In this document: positions 1 through 9,688 of the stretch, one piece after another
How the letters are laid out: each line of letters begins with the position of its first letter
Position numbering within the stretch: the stretch's first letter is position 1
Assembly: GCA_947176895.1 (NCBI GenBank)
Contig: CAMWSK010000003.1
Coordinates: 84,827-148,826, forward strand
Origin: an uncultured Prevotellaceae bacterium
GTDB taxonomy: Bacteria; Bacteroidota; Bacteroidia; Bacteroidales; Bacteroidaceae
DNA length: 64,000 bases
Direction of reading: 5' to 3'
The notes under the pieces: model-generated
Told to the model about the DNA's origin: nothing
Database searches by the model: none
What the model saw: the letters and a program-made list of their open reading frames with translations, nothing else
Program-made: the position numbers and the translations under genes

Positions 1-133
1 TGAAGTTTTCCTCCTCAAAGCCCACAACGGAATAGCTCTTGAACTTGTCATCATTCTCTTCCTCGCAAGAGGTGAACACAGAGAGGGTTGTTCCTGCCAT
101 CAGCAGGAAAGCCATGGATTTAAATGCTTTCAT
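1..133 (-). CDS. N-terminal fragment of a secreted lipoprotein, truncated by the window edge
   Basis: Minus strand from 133 reads MKAFKSMAFLLMAGTTLSVFTSCEEENDDKFKSYSVVGFEEENF..., a signal peptide with lipobox-like TSC followed by acidic residues. Confidence 0.7.
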   Translation of the reverse strand, partial: MKAFKSMAFLLMAGTTLSVFTSCEEENDDKFKSYSVVGFEEENF

Positions 134-465
134 TGTTTTTGTTTATATTATAAGGTGTTAAGTTCGCCACGTTTGTCCTCGTCGTGAAACCTGTTCTTGG
201 TCAGCTTACGTGCAGGGCATTCTGACTTGCGCCACGGTGTGACGCTTACAGTTGCGGGACAGCCGGGATTCTCACCCGATTCCCCCTGCATGAAGTCAGT
301 TGCGAAGGTACGAAATGTTTTTGTTATGGCATCAAGTGAAGAGATTATTTTTTTGCTCTTTTTTGACAATTGTTTTCGAATTGATTTTATTTCGGTGTTA
401 AACCTTTTTGCCTTGTGGATGTCTAAAGAGTATACGAAGTTGAAAACCTTTAATTGAAGAAACGT

Positions 466-987
466 ATGAAAAAGATTGTTTTGTTGGCAGCTGCGGCTGC
501 TTTGATGAGTGTGAACACTTTTGCCCAGAAGGTCGGTTCCGAGGAGAAGTGGGAGGATAGGATTGAGAAGCGTGCCGAGCGAATAGCCGAACGGATGGGT
601 TTGGACGACAAGACCGAGGACAAGTTCGAGAACGATTACAAGAAGATGATGAAGGAACTGTATGACGCTTGCCTTTGTCCCGGGAAAACGGACCAGGACG
701 GCAAGAAACAGAACATGACCGATGCCGAGGCCAAGAAGCGTTTGCAGGACATGATAGAAACTCAGAAGAAGCGCCTGGAAATCGTGCGTGACTACTCTAA
801 AAAGATGAGTAAATATTTGAACGAGAAGCAGGTTCTTCGGGTCATGAGTCCTGTGCTTCATCAGGGGGATGACTGCCGTAAGAATCTCGGAAAAGGCAAG
901 CATCAATATGGCAATAAGGGAAAATACCGGCAGGCAAAGCCAAGCAGAGACTTTGCTGGCCAGACGAGATGTCCTGCCAAGAAGTAA
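466..987 (+). CDS. Secreted, highly charged helical protein (Spy/CpxP-like or DUF4890-like)
   Basis: MKKIVLLAAAAALMSVNTFAQ signal peptide followed by a Lys/Glu-rich helical region; start at 466 fits the signal peptide better than 454. Confidence 0.6.
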   Translation: MKKIVLLAAAAALMSVNTFAQKVGSEEKWEDRIEKRAERIAERMGLDDKTEDKFENDYKKMMKELYDACLCPGKTDQDGKKQNMTDAEAKKRLQDMIETQKKRLEIVRDYSKKMSKYLNEKQVLRVMSPVLHQGDDCRKNLGKGKHQYGNKGKYRQAKPSRDFAGQTRCPAKK

Positions 988-1119
988 TGTGAAAGGATCG
1001 CCGCGCCCGGACATACCCGGGTGAAGAGGAGGCCGCGCAGTAATAATCTTACGGCGCGGCCTCTTTCCTTGTGCCGCACGAAACAAATTTTCATGCCGTT
1101 TTGCAAAGCCTTCAAAAAG

Positions 1120-1195
1120 GCATGTGCATGTTTCGGGAAAAACATGCTCATCTTTTTGAAAAACGTGTTCATGTTTTTCAAAAACATCAAGATGT
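1120..1195. repeat. 21-bp-period dyad array, locus A (4 dyads)
   Basis: GCATGTGCATGT (1120), ACATGCTCATCT (1142), ACGTGTTCATGT (1163), ACATCAAGATGT (1184); spacing 22/21/21. Confidence 0.85.
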
Positions 1196-1354
1196 TTTTT
1201 CGGGGGCTTGGGGGGAAGGAGGATTTTACAGGTGTTATAAATTCATCGAGCTCACGATGACCAAAGGTTTTGGCTATAAAATTTATTTGGGAAAAACATG
1301 GTTTATGTGCTCATGAAAAGCGTTTTAATTTTTCCACATTTCATATATTTGTCT

Positions 1355-1362
1355 TATCTTTG
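1355..1362 (+). promoter_or_regulatory. Bacteroidetes -7 box (TATCTTTG)
   Basis: Matches TAnnTTTG, 24 nt upstream of the ORF at 1386. Confidence 0.6.
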
Positions 1363-1385
1363 TAAGTAGATATCCTTACATCCCG

Positions 1386-1958
1386 ATGGAACAGACACAA
1401 TTCAAGGAAAACGTCATTCTTGTCGACGCCGACTATGTTGATGAGGTGGCCGGCAATTTGAAGGAGTATTTCCGGAAAACGCTTTCGCGTGACATTCCTT
1501 TGGCCGACATGGCCGACTGGCTGGTGTGTGCCGCTTTGGATGGCGGCGTGCCTGCGGACAGCAAAGGGGTGCAGTGTTTCTTCATACACCGGCCGGGCAC
1601 CTTGTGCCTGAAGTCTTTTACACCCGGAGATTTGCGGAAGGAGCTGGATGGTGTCGGTTTCAAGGATCAAGCCTTGGGCGAGTTCCTGCTGGCGTGTCTG
1701 CCCGATCAGTCGCCCGTGCAGGACGATTTCTTTTGCGAATGTGTCCGGGCCTTGCTGGGCAGCAAGGAGGTCGGGCGGTTGGTCCTTGTGCCCGATTTGG
1801 CGCGGAGTGGCGATGGCCTGACCCGTCTGATGGCGGAGACAAGGACGGACAAGCAAGTGACACTGCTGGGCATGATGCCGCAAGAGGGTTTTGAACACGT
1901 GGTGCTTGGCTTCGGTCTGCTGCATGCGATGGGTGTGAAGAGTGAGGAAATCAAGTAA
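1386..1958 (+). CDS. Conserved hypothetical protein (190 aa)
   Basis: Intact ORF with upstream -7 box; family not securely recognised. Confidence 0.75.
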   Translation: MEQTQFKENVILVDADYVDEVAGNLKEYFRKTLSRDIPLADMADWLVCAALDGGVPADSKGVQCFFIHRPGTLCLKSFTPGDLRKELDGVGFKDQALGEFLLACLPDQSPVQDDFFCECVRALLGSKEVGRLVLVPDLARSGDGLTRLMAETRTDKQVTLLGMMPQEGFEHVVLGFGLLHAMGVKSEEIK

Positions 1959-1989
1959 AAACATTAGCGGATAAAATTATAACAAAATA

Positions 1990-3231
1990 ATGATGGGAAG
2001 AGTTTTGATTATCGGTGCTGGTGGCGTGGCTACGGTTGCCGCCCACAAGGTGTGCCAGAACAAAGAGGTGTTCACCGAGATTAAGATTGCCAGCCGCACG
2101 AAAAGCAAGTGCGACGCCTTGGCCAAAGTGCTTAACGACAAGTATGGTACGCAGGTGACCACCGCCCGGGTGGATGCCGACAGCGTGGAGGAGTTGGTGG
2201 CGCTGCTCAGCGACTACAAGCCCGAACTGGTGATGAACCTGGCTTTGCCTTATCAGGACCTGACCATCATGGAGGCTTGCCTGCAGACGGGCTGCAACTA
2301 TCTGGACACGGCCAACTATGAGCCGAAGGACGAGGCTCACTTCGAGTACAGCTGGCAGTGGGCCTATCGCGAGCGCTTTGAGAAGGCCGGCCTGTGTGCC
2401 ATCCTGGGTTGCGGCTTCGACCCGGGCGTGACCAGCGTGTTCACGGCCTATGCCGACAAGCACCACTTCGACGAGATGCACTACCTGGACATCGTGGATT
2501 GCAACGCCGGCAACCACCACAAGGCTTTTGCCACGAACTTCAACCCTGAGATCAATATCCGCGAGATTACCCAAAAGGGCCTGTATTATCAGGACGGCAA
2601 GTACATCGAAACGGAGCCTATGGAGATACACATGCCCCTGAACTATCCCAACATCGGTCCCAAGGAGAGCTATCTGCTGCATCACGAGGAGATTGAGTCC
2701 CTGGTGATAAACTATCCCACCATCAAGCGTGCCCGTTTCTGGATGACTTTCGGCCAGCAATACCTGACCTATCTGGACGTTATCCAGAACATCGGTATGG
2801 CCCGCATCGACGAGGTGGAGTACAAGGCACCCAAAGCTGACGGCACGGGCGAGGAGACGGTGAAGATTGTCCCCCTGCAGTTCCTGAAGGCTGTGTTGCC
2901 CAATCCGCAGGACTTGGGTCAGAACTATGATGGCGAGACCAGCATCGGATGTCGTATCCGTGGTGTGCGTGATGGTCAGGAACATACGTACTATGTGTAC
3001 AACAACTGCTCCCACCAAGCCGCTTATGAGGAGACCGGGATGCAGGGCGTGAGCTATACCACGGGCGTGCCGGCCATGATCGGTGCCAAACTGTTCCTGC
3101 AGGGTGTGTGGAGCAAGCCCGGTGTGCACAACGTCGAGGAGTTCGACCCCGACCCCTTCATGCAGCAGCTCAACGAACAGGGATTGCCCTGGCACGAACT
3201 GCACGATGTGGATCTGGAGTTTGAAGACTAA
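1990..3231 (+). CDS. Saccharopine dehydrogenase family protein (carboxynorspermidine synthase-like)
   Basis: Rossmann motif MGRVLIIGAGGVATVAAHK, CNYLDTANYEP, GCGFDPGVTSVFTAYA typical of the family. Confidence 0.85.
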   Translation: MMGRVLIIGAGGVATVAAHKVCQNKEVFTEIKIASRTKSKCDALAKVLNDKYGTQVTTARVDADSVEELVALLSDYKPELVMNLALPYQDLTIMEACLQTGCNYLDTANYEPKDEAHFEYSWQWAYRERFEKAGLCAILGCGFDPGVTSVFTAYADKHHFDEMHYLDIVDCNAGNHHKAFATNFNPEINIREITQKGLYYQDGKYIETEPMEIHMPLNYPNIGPKESYLLHHEEIESLVINYPTIKRARFWMTFGQQYLTYLDVIQNIGMARIDEVEYKAPKADGTGEETVKIVPLQFLKAVLPNPQDLGQNYDGETSIGCRIRGVRDGQEHTYYVYNNCSHQAAYEETGMQGVSYTTGVPAMIGAKLFLQGVWSKPGVHNVEEFDPDPFMQQLNEQGLPWHELHDVDLEFED

Positions 3232-3261
3232 TACCATCTACCATATTTTATACGAAAGACA

Positions 3262-4353
3262 ATGGCAAAGAAAGAAGAGGCTAAAAAGATGCTGGGCACA
3301 GATGCCACTCCGGAGGAGAAGAAGAAGGCGCTGGCAGCAGCGATGGGTGCTATAGAAAAGAACTTCGGAAAAGGTTCCATCATGAGGATGGGCGACGAGA
3401 CGATAGAGAACGTGGAGGTCATTCCCACAGGCTCGCTCAGCCTGGATGCCGCACTGGGAGTGGGAGGATATCCCAAGGGACGTATCATCGAGATTTACGG
3501 ACCCGAGAGCAGCGGTAAGACCACACTGGCCATTCACGCTATTGCCGAGGCCCAGAAGCAGGGCGGCACGGCGGCTTTCATCGATGCCGAGCACGCTTTC
3601 GACCGTTTCTATGCCGAGAAACTGGGCGTGGACGTGAGCGAGCTGCTCATCTCACAGCCGGACAATGGCGAGCAGGCTCTGGAGATTGCCGACCAGCTGA
3701 TCCGCTCCAGCGCGATAGACATCATCGTCATCGACTCGGTGGCCGCCCTGACCCCCAAGGCGGAGATTGAGGGTGACATGGGAGACAACAAGGTGGGACT
3801 GCAGGCCCGGCTGATGAGCCAGGCGCTCAGAAAGATTACGGCCAGCGTGGCAAAGACCAAGACCACCTGCATCTTCATCAACCAGCTTCGCGAGAAGATC
3901 GGTGTGATGTTCGGCAATCCCGAGACCACCACGGGTGGCAATGCCCTGAAGTTCTACGCCAGTGTTCGTCTGGATGTTCGCAAGAGTTCGGCCATCAAGG
4001 ACGGCGATGAGATATTGGGTAACCTGACGAAGGTGAAAGTGGTGAAGAACAAGGTGGCGCCTCCGTTCCGTCGTGCCGAGTTCGACATCATGTTTGGCGA
4101 GGGAATCAGTCGCGCAGGCGAGTTGATTGACCTGGGCGTGAAGTTCGAGATATTGCAGAAGAGCGGTTCCTGGTTCAGCTACGACGGCACCCGCATCGGT
4201 CAAGGCCGTGATGCCGTGAAGCAATTGCTGAAGGATAATCAGGAGCTGGCCGACGAGATTGCGGCAAAAATCTCTGATGTCCTCAGGGGGCATCCCGATG
4301 CTTTGGCCGCAGGAAGTGACACGGATAGCGAGGAGGTATCCGAAACGGAATAA
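3262..4353 (+). CDS. recA: Recombinase RecA
   Basis: [19 protein letters not shown] Walker [41 protein letters not shown]. Confidence 0.98.
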   Translation: MAKKEEAKKMLGTDATPEEKKKALAAAMGAIEKNFGKGSIMRMGDETIENVEVIPTGSLSLDAALGVGGYPKGRIIEIYGPESSGKTTLAIHAIAEAQKQGGTAAFIDAEHAFDRFYAEKLGVDVSELLISQPDNGEQALEIADQLIRSSAIDIIVIDSVAALTPKAEIEGDMGDNKVGLQARLMSQALRKITASVAKTKTTCIFINQLREKIGVMFGNPETTTGGNALKFYASVRLDVRKSSAIKDGDEILGNLTKVKVVKNKVAPPFRRAEFDIMFGEGISRAGELIDLGVKFEILQKSGSWFSYDGTRIGQGRDAVKQLLKDNQELADEIAAKISDVLRGHPDALAAGSDTDSEEVSETE

Positions 4354-4407
4354 TCCCTTACCGTATGTTCCTGTGACGGAATTTACAGAAACAGGTAAAT
4401 GAGTTTT

Positions 4408-4439
4408 CCGGGGGCAGAATCGAAAGGTTCTTCCCCCGG
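4408..4439 (+). terminator. Hairpin downstream of recA
   Basis: CCGGGGG...CCCCCGG stem followed by TTGTTGT. Confidence 0.5.
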
Positions 4440-4540
4440 TTGTTGTATGTGCAGGTCTGTTGGGGGTAACTACATCGTTAATGGCAAAAAACGGGTGATA
4501 AAGTAGGTTCATAATAGATTTTTATGTCCCCTTCTGTGAC

Positions 4541-4578
4541 ACATCGCCAACCTCGTGGAGGGTATGGCGATGTTTTTT
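4541..4578 (+). terminator. Hairpin with T-tract
   Basis: ACATCGCCA-acctcgtggagggta-TGGCGATGT followed by TTTTT. Confidence 0.5.
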
Positions 4579-4701
4579 ATTTCATCAAAGGACTGCGAGT
4601 GTTCTGTAAAATCACCAATAACGCGAGTTTGATGAAATCGGAATAAACTTGAAACGGTCATCAAGCCGCAGATATACCCCATGTTTAGGGTGCTGTAAAC
4701 C

Positions 4702-5151
4702 ATGATTCATCCCTACGTTGTGGATGAATGGAATATTTCCATATTCAAAATGAAGGGAAATTACTCAATTCAAAGAGATTATAAGGGGAAAATAAGTATA
4801 TTTGTATTTAAATGGGAAGCATCCTATTATGACATCATTGGACTAATGGACAGAAATGTAACTTTTGCAGAAGAACATAATGGTATTTTTGAAGGACGAA
4901 ATGTTCATTTTGGAAGTTGTAGTACGCTTTGTATGACTAATGACGAAGTCCTTAGATTCAAATACCTTACGAAAGCAAGAATGATAACAGGTTATACAAG
5001 GGATGTGAGTTTTACACCAAGTTTTATATTTGAAACATGGCTGCTGAATACTATTTGCTTGAAGCCTGGATACGCCGGGAAACGTATAAAGAATCTCGCA
5101 GAGAAAGAAATGCCATATTACAGTAATCTTTTCGGCTTTGAAGCCTTTTGA
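4702..5151 (+). CDS. Orphan hypothetical protein (149 aa), AT-rich
   Basis: Intact ORF, low GC relative to flanking genes, no recognised family. Confidence 0.6.
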   Translation: MIHPYVVDEWNISIFKMKGNYSIQRDYKGKISIFVFKWEASYYDIIGLMDRNVTFAEEHNGIFEGRNVHFGSCSTLCMTNDEVLRFKYLTKARMITGYTRDVSFTPSFIFETWLLNTICLKPGYAGKRIKNLAEKEMPYYSNLFGFEAF

Positions 5152-5183
5152 TTATCAATGAATATTATATTTAAACTATCTTT

Positions 5184-5546
5184 ATGAATACAACAATAAA
5201 CACTTCCGACAAATTGATTTTTGTGAATATCAAGAAGTCATACGAGGCTATGATAAATCATGACACGGAAAGTCCATTCTATCGTGACAGCCTTAAAGAA
5301 TGTACACGAAAGTTTTGGCCGGTTAAAGATGAAAAAGCGAATGTAGCTTCCCATATACTTGGATGTTATAAAGGTATTGTAAAAGAGGTTATCAAAATAT
5401 CTTCGTCCTTTACATCCGAAGAAGAATATCCAGGAAGAAAAGTGTTTGAGGGAGAAGAGTTGGAAGATTCTCCGTATTTGGGCATGGATATTCGTGATAT
5501 ATTTGATACTCTTGCCAATTTCAGAATCAAATATTACAACATGTGA
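5184..5546 (+). CDS. Hypothetical protein (120 aa), possible PUA/ASCH/EVE-like fold
   Basis: Pattern FVNIKKSYEAM...W.V..EKANVASHILGCYKGIVKEVIKI resembles PUA-like domains; weak inference. Confidence 0.5.
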   Translation: MNTTINTSDKLIFVNIKKSYEAMINHDTESPFYRDSLKECTRKFWPVKDEKANVASHILGCYKGIVKEVIKISSSFTSEEEYPGRKVFEGEELEDSPYLGMDIRDIFDTLANFRIKYYNM

Positions 5547-5562
5547 TAAATGTATAACCATC

Positions 5563-5961
5563 ATGAACAAAAGAGAATATGCACAGGCCAACAAAGCTTG
5601 GATAGAAGAGAAAGCATTGGAGGAAGGTGTGAAGGCACTTTCGAAGGGTATATATTACAAGGTGTTGGCGGAGGGCCGGAACGACGGCAGGCATCCCTCG
5701 CCCCGCAGCATCGTCACCGCACACTACACGGGGTGGACTATAAACGGAAAGAAATTCGACAGCAGTTGCGGAGGGGCACCCTTGGCCATACGCCTCTGCG
5801 ACTTGATAGAGGGCTGGATTGTCGCCATGCAGCAGATGTGCGTGGGCGACAGGTGGGAGGTGTATATTCCTGCTGAAATGGGATACGGCAAGTTTTCGCA
5901 GCCCGGCATTCCCGCAGGCTCCACGCTGATATTCGAGATTGAACTGCTGGGGATTGCATAA
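5563..5961 (+). CDS. FKBP-type peptidyl-prolyl cis-trans isomerase
   Basis: VTAHYTGWTINGKKFDSS...VGDRWEVYIPAEMGYG...IPAGSTLIFEIELL. Confidence 0.9.
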   Translation: MNKREYAQANKAWIEEKALEEGVKALSKGIYYKVLAEGRNDGRHPSPRSIVTAHYTGWTINGKKFDSSCGGAPLAIRLCDLIEGWIVAMQQMCVGDRWEVYIPAEMGYGKFSQPGIPAGSTLIFEIELLGIA

Positions 5962-6091
5962 CACTTAAAGGACATGGCAGATATAGACATTGTGCTGAGA
6001 CAAAAGATAATCCTCCTATATACAAGAGTGTAGGTACCCGCAAAAAATGAAATAACGAAAACTGCTGATTATTTAAACGTAAGAACAGGTT

Positions 6092-7300
6092 ATGCAGCGT
6101 GTGATTATAGAGACGAAAAGGTTGTTGTTGAGGGAAATGTGCCTTTCGGACATGGAGGCATTATCCTCGATATTGCAAGATGAGAATGTGATGTATGCAT
6201 ATAACGGGGCTTTCAGCGATGGGGAGACTATTGACTGGATGCAAAAGCAGCTGCAACGGTACAAGGAATATGGTTTCGGCTTGTGGGGCATGTTCCTTAA
6301 AAGCACTGGCGAAATGATAGGACAATGCGGCATCACGATGCAGGAATACAAGAGGACGCAGATTCCCGAAATCGGTTATCTGCTGGCTCGTAAGTACTGG
6401 CATAAGGGCTATGCCACGGAAGCCGCTGCCGCCTGTCGTGAGTACGGGTTTAACGTGCTGTGTTTTGATGCGTTATATTCCATTATCCGGGATACGAATA
6501 TCGCCTCGCAGAATGTCGCTCTTCGTAATGGCATGATTTTAACAGATACTATTATCAAGCATTATCGTGGAGTGGATATGCCACACATGGTTTTTTGTGT
6601 CAGGAAAGATGATGCAAAATCAAGTAGTATGGAAACTTACAAGAATACAAAAGAGACAGAAGTGCAACCGAACCCTGACATGGTTTTCCCCGTGAGGGAC
6701 TGCGAGACCGTTACATTCGTCAAACCGACCGTAAAGAATCCGAACATAATTGTCGGTGAGTTCACTTATTTTAGCGATACCGGCTTTGAGCGGCACGTGT
6801 TGCATCATTATGATTTCAACGGCGACCGACTGATTATAGGTAAGTTCTGTCAGATAGCATCGGGAGTGACATTCATCATGAACGGTGCGAACCACCAAAT
6901 GAACGCGGTATCAACATATCCTTTCTACATCATGGAGGGGTGGCCCAAGACACCACCGACGGCAGAGAATCTTCCGCTGAAAGGTGACACGGTCGTAGGT
7001 AACGATGTGTGGATTGGGCAGAACGCAACCATACTGCCCGGTGTCCATATTGGCGATGGTGCCATCATCGGGCTCGGCAGCGTTGTGGGGCACGACATAG
7101 AGCCATACACTATAGTCGCGGGCAATCCTGCACGAGTAATCAGAAAGCGTTTTGACGATGAGTTAATCGGTTTATTGCAAGCACTGCAATGGTGGAACAA
7201 AAGCATCAGTGAAATTCAGCAACTGATTCCATTATTGACCGATGGTGACTTAATGCGAGTAAAGAAGAGTATCATTAAAATCCTTGAACAAAATGGATAA
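6092..7300 (+). CDS. Fusion protein: N-terminal GNAT acetyltransferase plus C-terminal Vat-type xenobiotic (streptogramin A) O-acetyltransferase
   Basis: N-terminus [11 protein letters not shown]...[19 protein letters not shown]-terminus [11 protein letters not shown]...[25 protein letters not shown]...[30 protein letters not shown]. Confidence 0.85.
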   Translation: MQRVIIETKRLLLREMCLSDMEALSSILQDENVMYAYNGAFSDGETIDWMQKQLQRYKEYGFGLWGMFLKSTGEMIGQCGITMQEYKRTQIPEIGYLLARKYWHKGYATEAAAACREYGFNVLCFDALYSIIRDTNIASQNVALRNGMILTDTIIKHYRGVDMPHMVFCVRKDDAKSSSMETYKNTKETEVQPNPDMVFPVRDCETVTFVKPTVKNPNIIVGEFTYFSDTGFERHVLHHYDFNGDRLIIGKFCQIASGVTFIMNGANHQMNAVSTYPFYIMEGWPKTPPTAENLPLKGDTVVGNDVWIGQNATILPGVHIGDGAIIGLGSVVGHDIEPYTIVAGNPARVIRKRFDDELIGLLQALQWWNKSISEIQQLIPLLTDGDLMRVKKSIIKILEQNG

Positions 7301-7440
7301 AAGCAAGGTTTACCCCCCCGGACAGGTGATATGCAAACTGTGTATCTGAAGTCTGTCATCAGTTGTCCTACAATAGAAGTTGGCGACTCAACAGCCACCC
7401 GGAAATTGCTCACGAAGATGAAGAAATCAAACGAAACCTA

Positions 7441-8229
7441 ATGTCAATGAGAATCTATAAGCCAAGAAAAGAATTGCGCCCTTATGTGCGCTACTATTGG
7501 GTGCTGGAGGGCAATGAGCCTTTCTGTGTCCTGACATTTCCCATAGGTTGTCCTCAGATTATATTCCATCGCAGGTTGCCGCTTTATATCCCGGAACTTG
7601 CTGCTTATCAGAGCGTATTTACCATAAGCGGACAGGTGAATTTCCCGGCACATATTCAGTCTGACGGAAATTTGGACATGCTGGTGGCGGTGTTCTATCC
7701 GCATACTGTCGGAATGTTCATCGGCACGCCACCCTCGGCATTCTACAATCAGGAGATTTCGGGCTATGATATAGAGAACCGGCAACTTGACGATGTTGCC
7801 GCAAGAATATTCGACTGCCCCAGCGGCGGCGAGTCTATATGCATACTTGAACGATGGCTGCTGACAAAGATAAGGCCAACTTTGAACATGCGGAGAACTG
7901 GGAGTTCGATAGGAGAACTTATGCGCACTCCGTCAGTTTCTGTCAATGTTCTTGCCAACGATGCCTGCCTGGGCAGGAAACAGTATGAACGGGTGTTTCG
8001 TGAGCAGGTAGGTATGAATCCCAAGGAATATGCCCGCGTGGTAAGGTTTCAGAAAGCAATGAGGATGTTGCAGATGGGTTTGCGTGATTATTCTTACATT
8101 GCTTATCATTGCGGCTATGCCGACCAGTCGCATTTCATCCGCGATTTCAAGGCAATGAGCGGACATACGCCCAAGTCGCTGCCAGATTATTGCATGCCAT
8201 ATTCCGATTTGTTCACCTGTCCTGTGTGA
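7441..8229 (+). CDS. AraC family transcriptional regulator
   Basis: C-terminal helix-turn-helix: ACLGRKQYERVFREQVGMNPKEYARVVRFQKAMRML...YIAYHCGYADQSHFIRDFKAMSGHTP. Confidence 0.88.
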   Translation: MSMRIYKPRKELRPYVRYYWVLEGNEPFCVLTFPIGCPQIIFHRRLPLYIPELAAYQSVFTISGQVNFPAHIQSDGNLDMLVAVFYPHTVGMFIGTPPSAFYNQEISGYDIENRQLDDVAARIFDCPSGGESICILERWLLTKIRPTLNMRRTGSSIGELMRTPSVSVNVLANDACLGRKQYERVFREQVGMNPKEYARVVRFQKAMRMLQMGLRDYSYIAYHCGYADQSHFIRDFKAMSGHTPKSLPDYCMPYSDLFTCPV

Positions 8230-8272
8230 ATGTCTCTTTTATTCTATGTAGCGTAAAAACGACTGCGTAGCT

Positions 8273-8908
8273 TTGCATCAAAAAAAGATGATGCAAGAAG
8301 TTAATCCTGCGGAGACACCCCGCGCCTACGCTTTCGAGATGTGGATGAAAGCCCCGATGCCGATGGTGACATTCTTAAAGACACTCAACGTATCCCATCT
8401 TGTGAAGATTAGCAGAAAAACAGGTTTGAAGTTCAATATGCTGATGTGCTGGTGTATTGGCAGGGCGGCCGGTCAGGTGAAAGAGTTCTATATGTTGCCC
8501 GTCGGCAACAGACTTATCCATTATGATTCGATAGCTGTCAATACCATTGTAGTCAATAGAATGGGAGAAGTGAACTCATGTGACATTCCTTTTCCCGGTG
8601 ACAATCTGGCAGAGTTCAACCGCAGTTATCTTCGGTTGACGAGGCAGGTGGCCGAATCATGCGAGAACCACGACATCTCTGACAGTATGGTAATCGGTAC
8701 TTCCGCATTGGCACAATATGAGATAGACGGAGCTATTGGCATGTATAGCGGAATTTTCAACAACCCCTTTATAATATGGGGACGCTATCGCAAAAAGTGG
8801 TTCAAAACCCTATTGACAATATCATTCCAGTTCCATCACACCCAAATGGACGGAGCCCATGCCGCCCGTTTCCTTGATTTTGTTCAAAAAGAGATAGATT
8901 CAATATAA
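8273..8908 (+). CDS. Chloramphenicol acetyltransferase-like (CatA family) protein
   Basis: C-terminal HHTQMDGAHAARFLDFVQKE matches the catalytic HHxxxDG motif of CAT enzymes. Confidence 0.75.
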   Translation: MHQKKMMQEVNPAETPRAYAFEMWMKAPMPMVTFLKTLNVSHLVKISRKTGLKFNMLMCWCIGRAAGQVKEFYMLPVGNRLIHYDSIAVNTIVVNRMGEVNSCDIPFPGDNLAEFNRSYLRLTRQVAESCENHDISDSMVIGTSALAQYEIDGAIGMYSGIFNNPFIIWGRYRKKWFKTLLTISFQFHHTQMDGAHAARFLDFVQKEIDSI

Positions 8909-8953
8909 ACTCGTGATGAGCCACAGAGCCAAATGCCGCCCACTTTCTATTGT

Positions 8954-9525
8954 TCATCTTTTTCTTAGTCTGTTCCAAGACGGAATGCCCCTGATGAGGT
9001 GTATGACAGCGGTTATGCCCATAGCCAGGCCTATGCCATAATGCCACAATCCAAGATGTGGAATTTTAATCGGTGAAACTAATTTGACCGTACCTGTCAG
9101 CAGCGTGGCTATAAACAATATAATAAGCAACCAAGTGTCGGCATAGAACCATCTGATCTGCCTTGACCAAGCGTTCCGCCTCCTCGAATATCGCATTCGT
9201 CACGCTGTCCGGACTACCGTTTTCCTTTGCCGCTTTCAACCGTTGTTCCAAGAGTCGGGCCTCTGGAGTCAGGTCAAGCCCTTCCTTTTCCATCATCGTG
9301 AGTTTCTTTCTCACCAATGAAAACTTGTCGTCTATTTCCTGTTCCAATCGGAGTAACTCTGTGTTTCGTGGGGTGGAAGCTTTCACCTTGGCGGGTCCGT
9401 CGGATGTGAACTTGATGTGCACAGAATCTCCCTCGGCAAAGAACCGGGCATAGCGTCCCACGCCATCTTGGTTCCAAATCGTGATACAGAAGGGTAGTGC
9501 ACAAGAGCAAAAGAGAGTGCTTCAT
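8954..9525 (-). pseudogene. Probably frameshifted locus: secreted domain plus membrane C-terminus (DUF4405-like hairpin)
   Basis: Three overlapping minus frames each carry a plausible segment: MKHSLLLLCTTLL signal (9525), CITIWNQDGVGRYARFFAEGDSVHI...EEAERLVKADQ (9066-9461), then FYADTWLLIILFIATLLTG...LGLWHYGIGLAMGITAVIHLIRG (8954-9196). Confidence 0.4.
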
Positions 9526-9564
9526 GGTATGGATGTTATGTTCGTTTCCTTTTTATGAAAAAGC

Positions 9565-9600
9565 AAGCAGAGCGAAGCAATATTAGCTCCGCTCTGCTTT
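9565..9600 (-). terminator. Hairpin terminator downstream of tRNA-Arg
   Basis: GCAGAGCGaAGC-aatatta-GCTcCGCTCTGC; on the minus strand followed by TTGCTTTTT. Confidence 0.6.
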
Positions 9601-9602
9601 TG

Positions 9603-9676
9603 TGACTCCTGCAGGATTCAAACCTGCAACCTTTTGATCCGTAGTCAAATGCTCTATTCAGTTGAGCTAAGGAGCC
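9603..9676 (-). tRNA. tRNA-Arg(ACG)
   Basis: Cloverleaf on minus strand GGCTCCTTAGCTCAACTGAATAGAGCATTTGACTACGGATCAAAAGGTTGCAGGTTTGAATCCTGCAGGAGTCA; anticodon loop CTACGGA. Confidence 0.93.
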
Positions 9677-9688
9677 TTTTTCTGAATG

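Noticed and set aside
1120-1195. CRISPR array as explanation for the 21-bp repeats
   Set aside because: Period too short, no unique spacers, units are dyads in A/T tracts, no cas genes.
1951-3237. 428-aa minus-strand ORF antisense to the saccharopine dehydrogenase-family gene
   Set aside because: Plus strand carries the Rossmann-fold enzyme; antisense ORF is an artefact of codon usage.
4509-4703. 64-aa minus-strand ORF upstream of the orphan gene at 4702
   Set aside because: No recognisable domain; overlaps a hairpin and inverted repeat, more likely non-coding.
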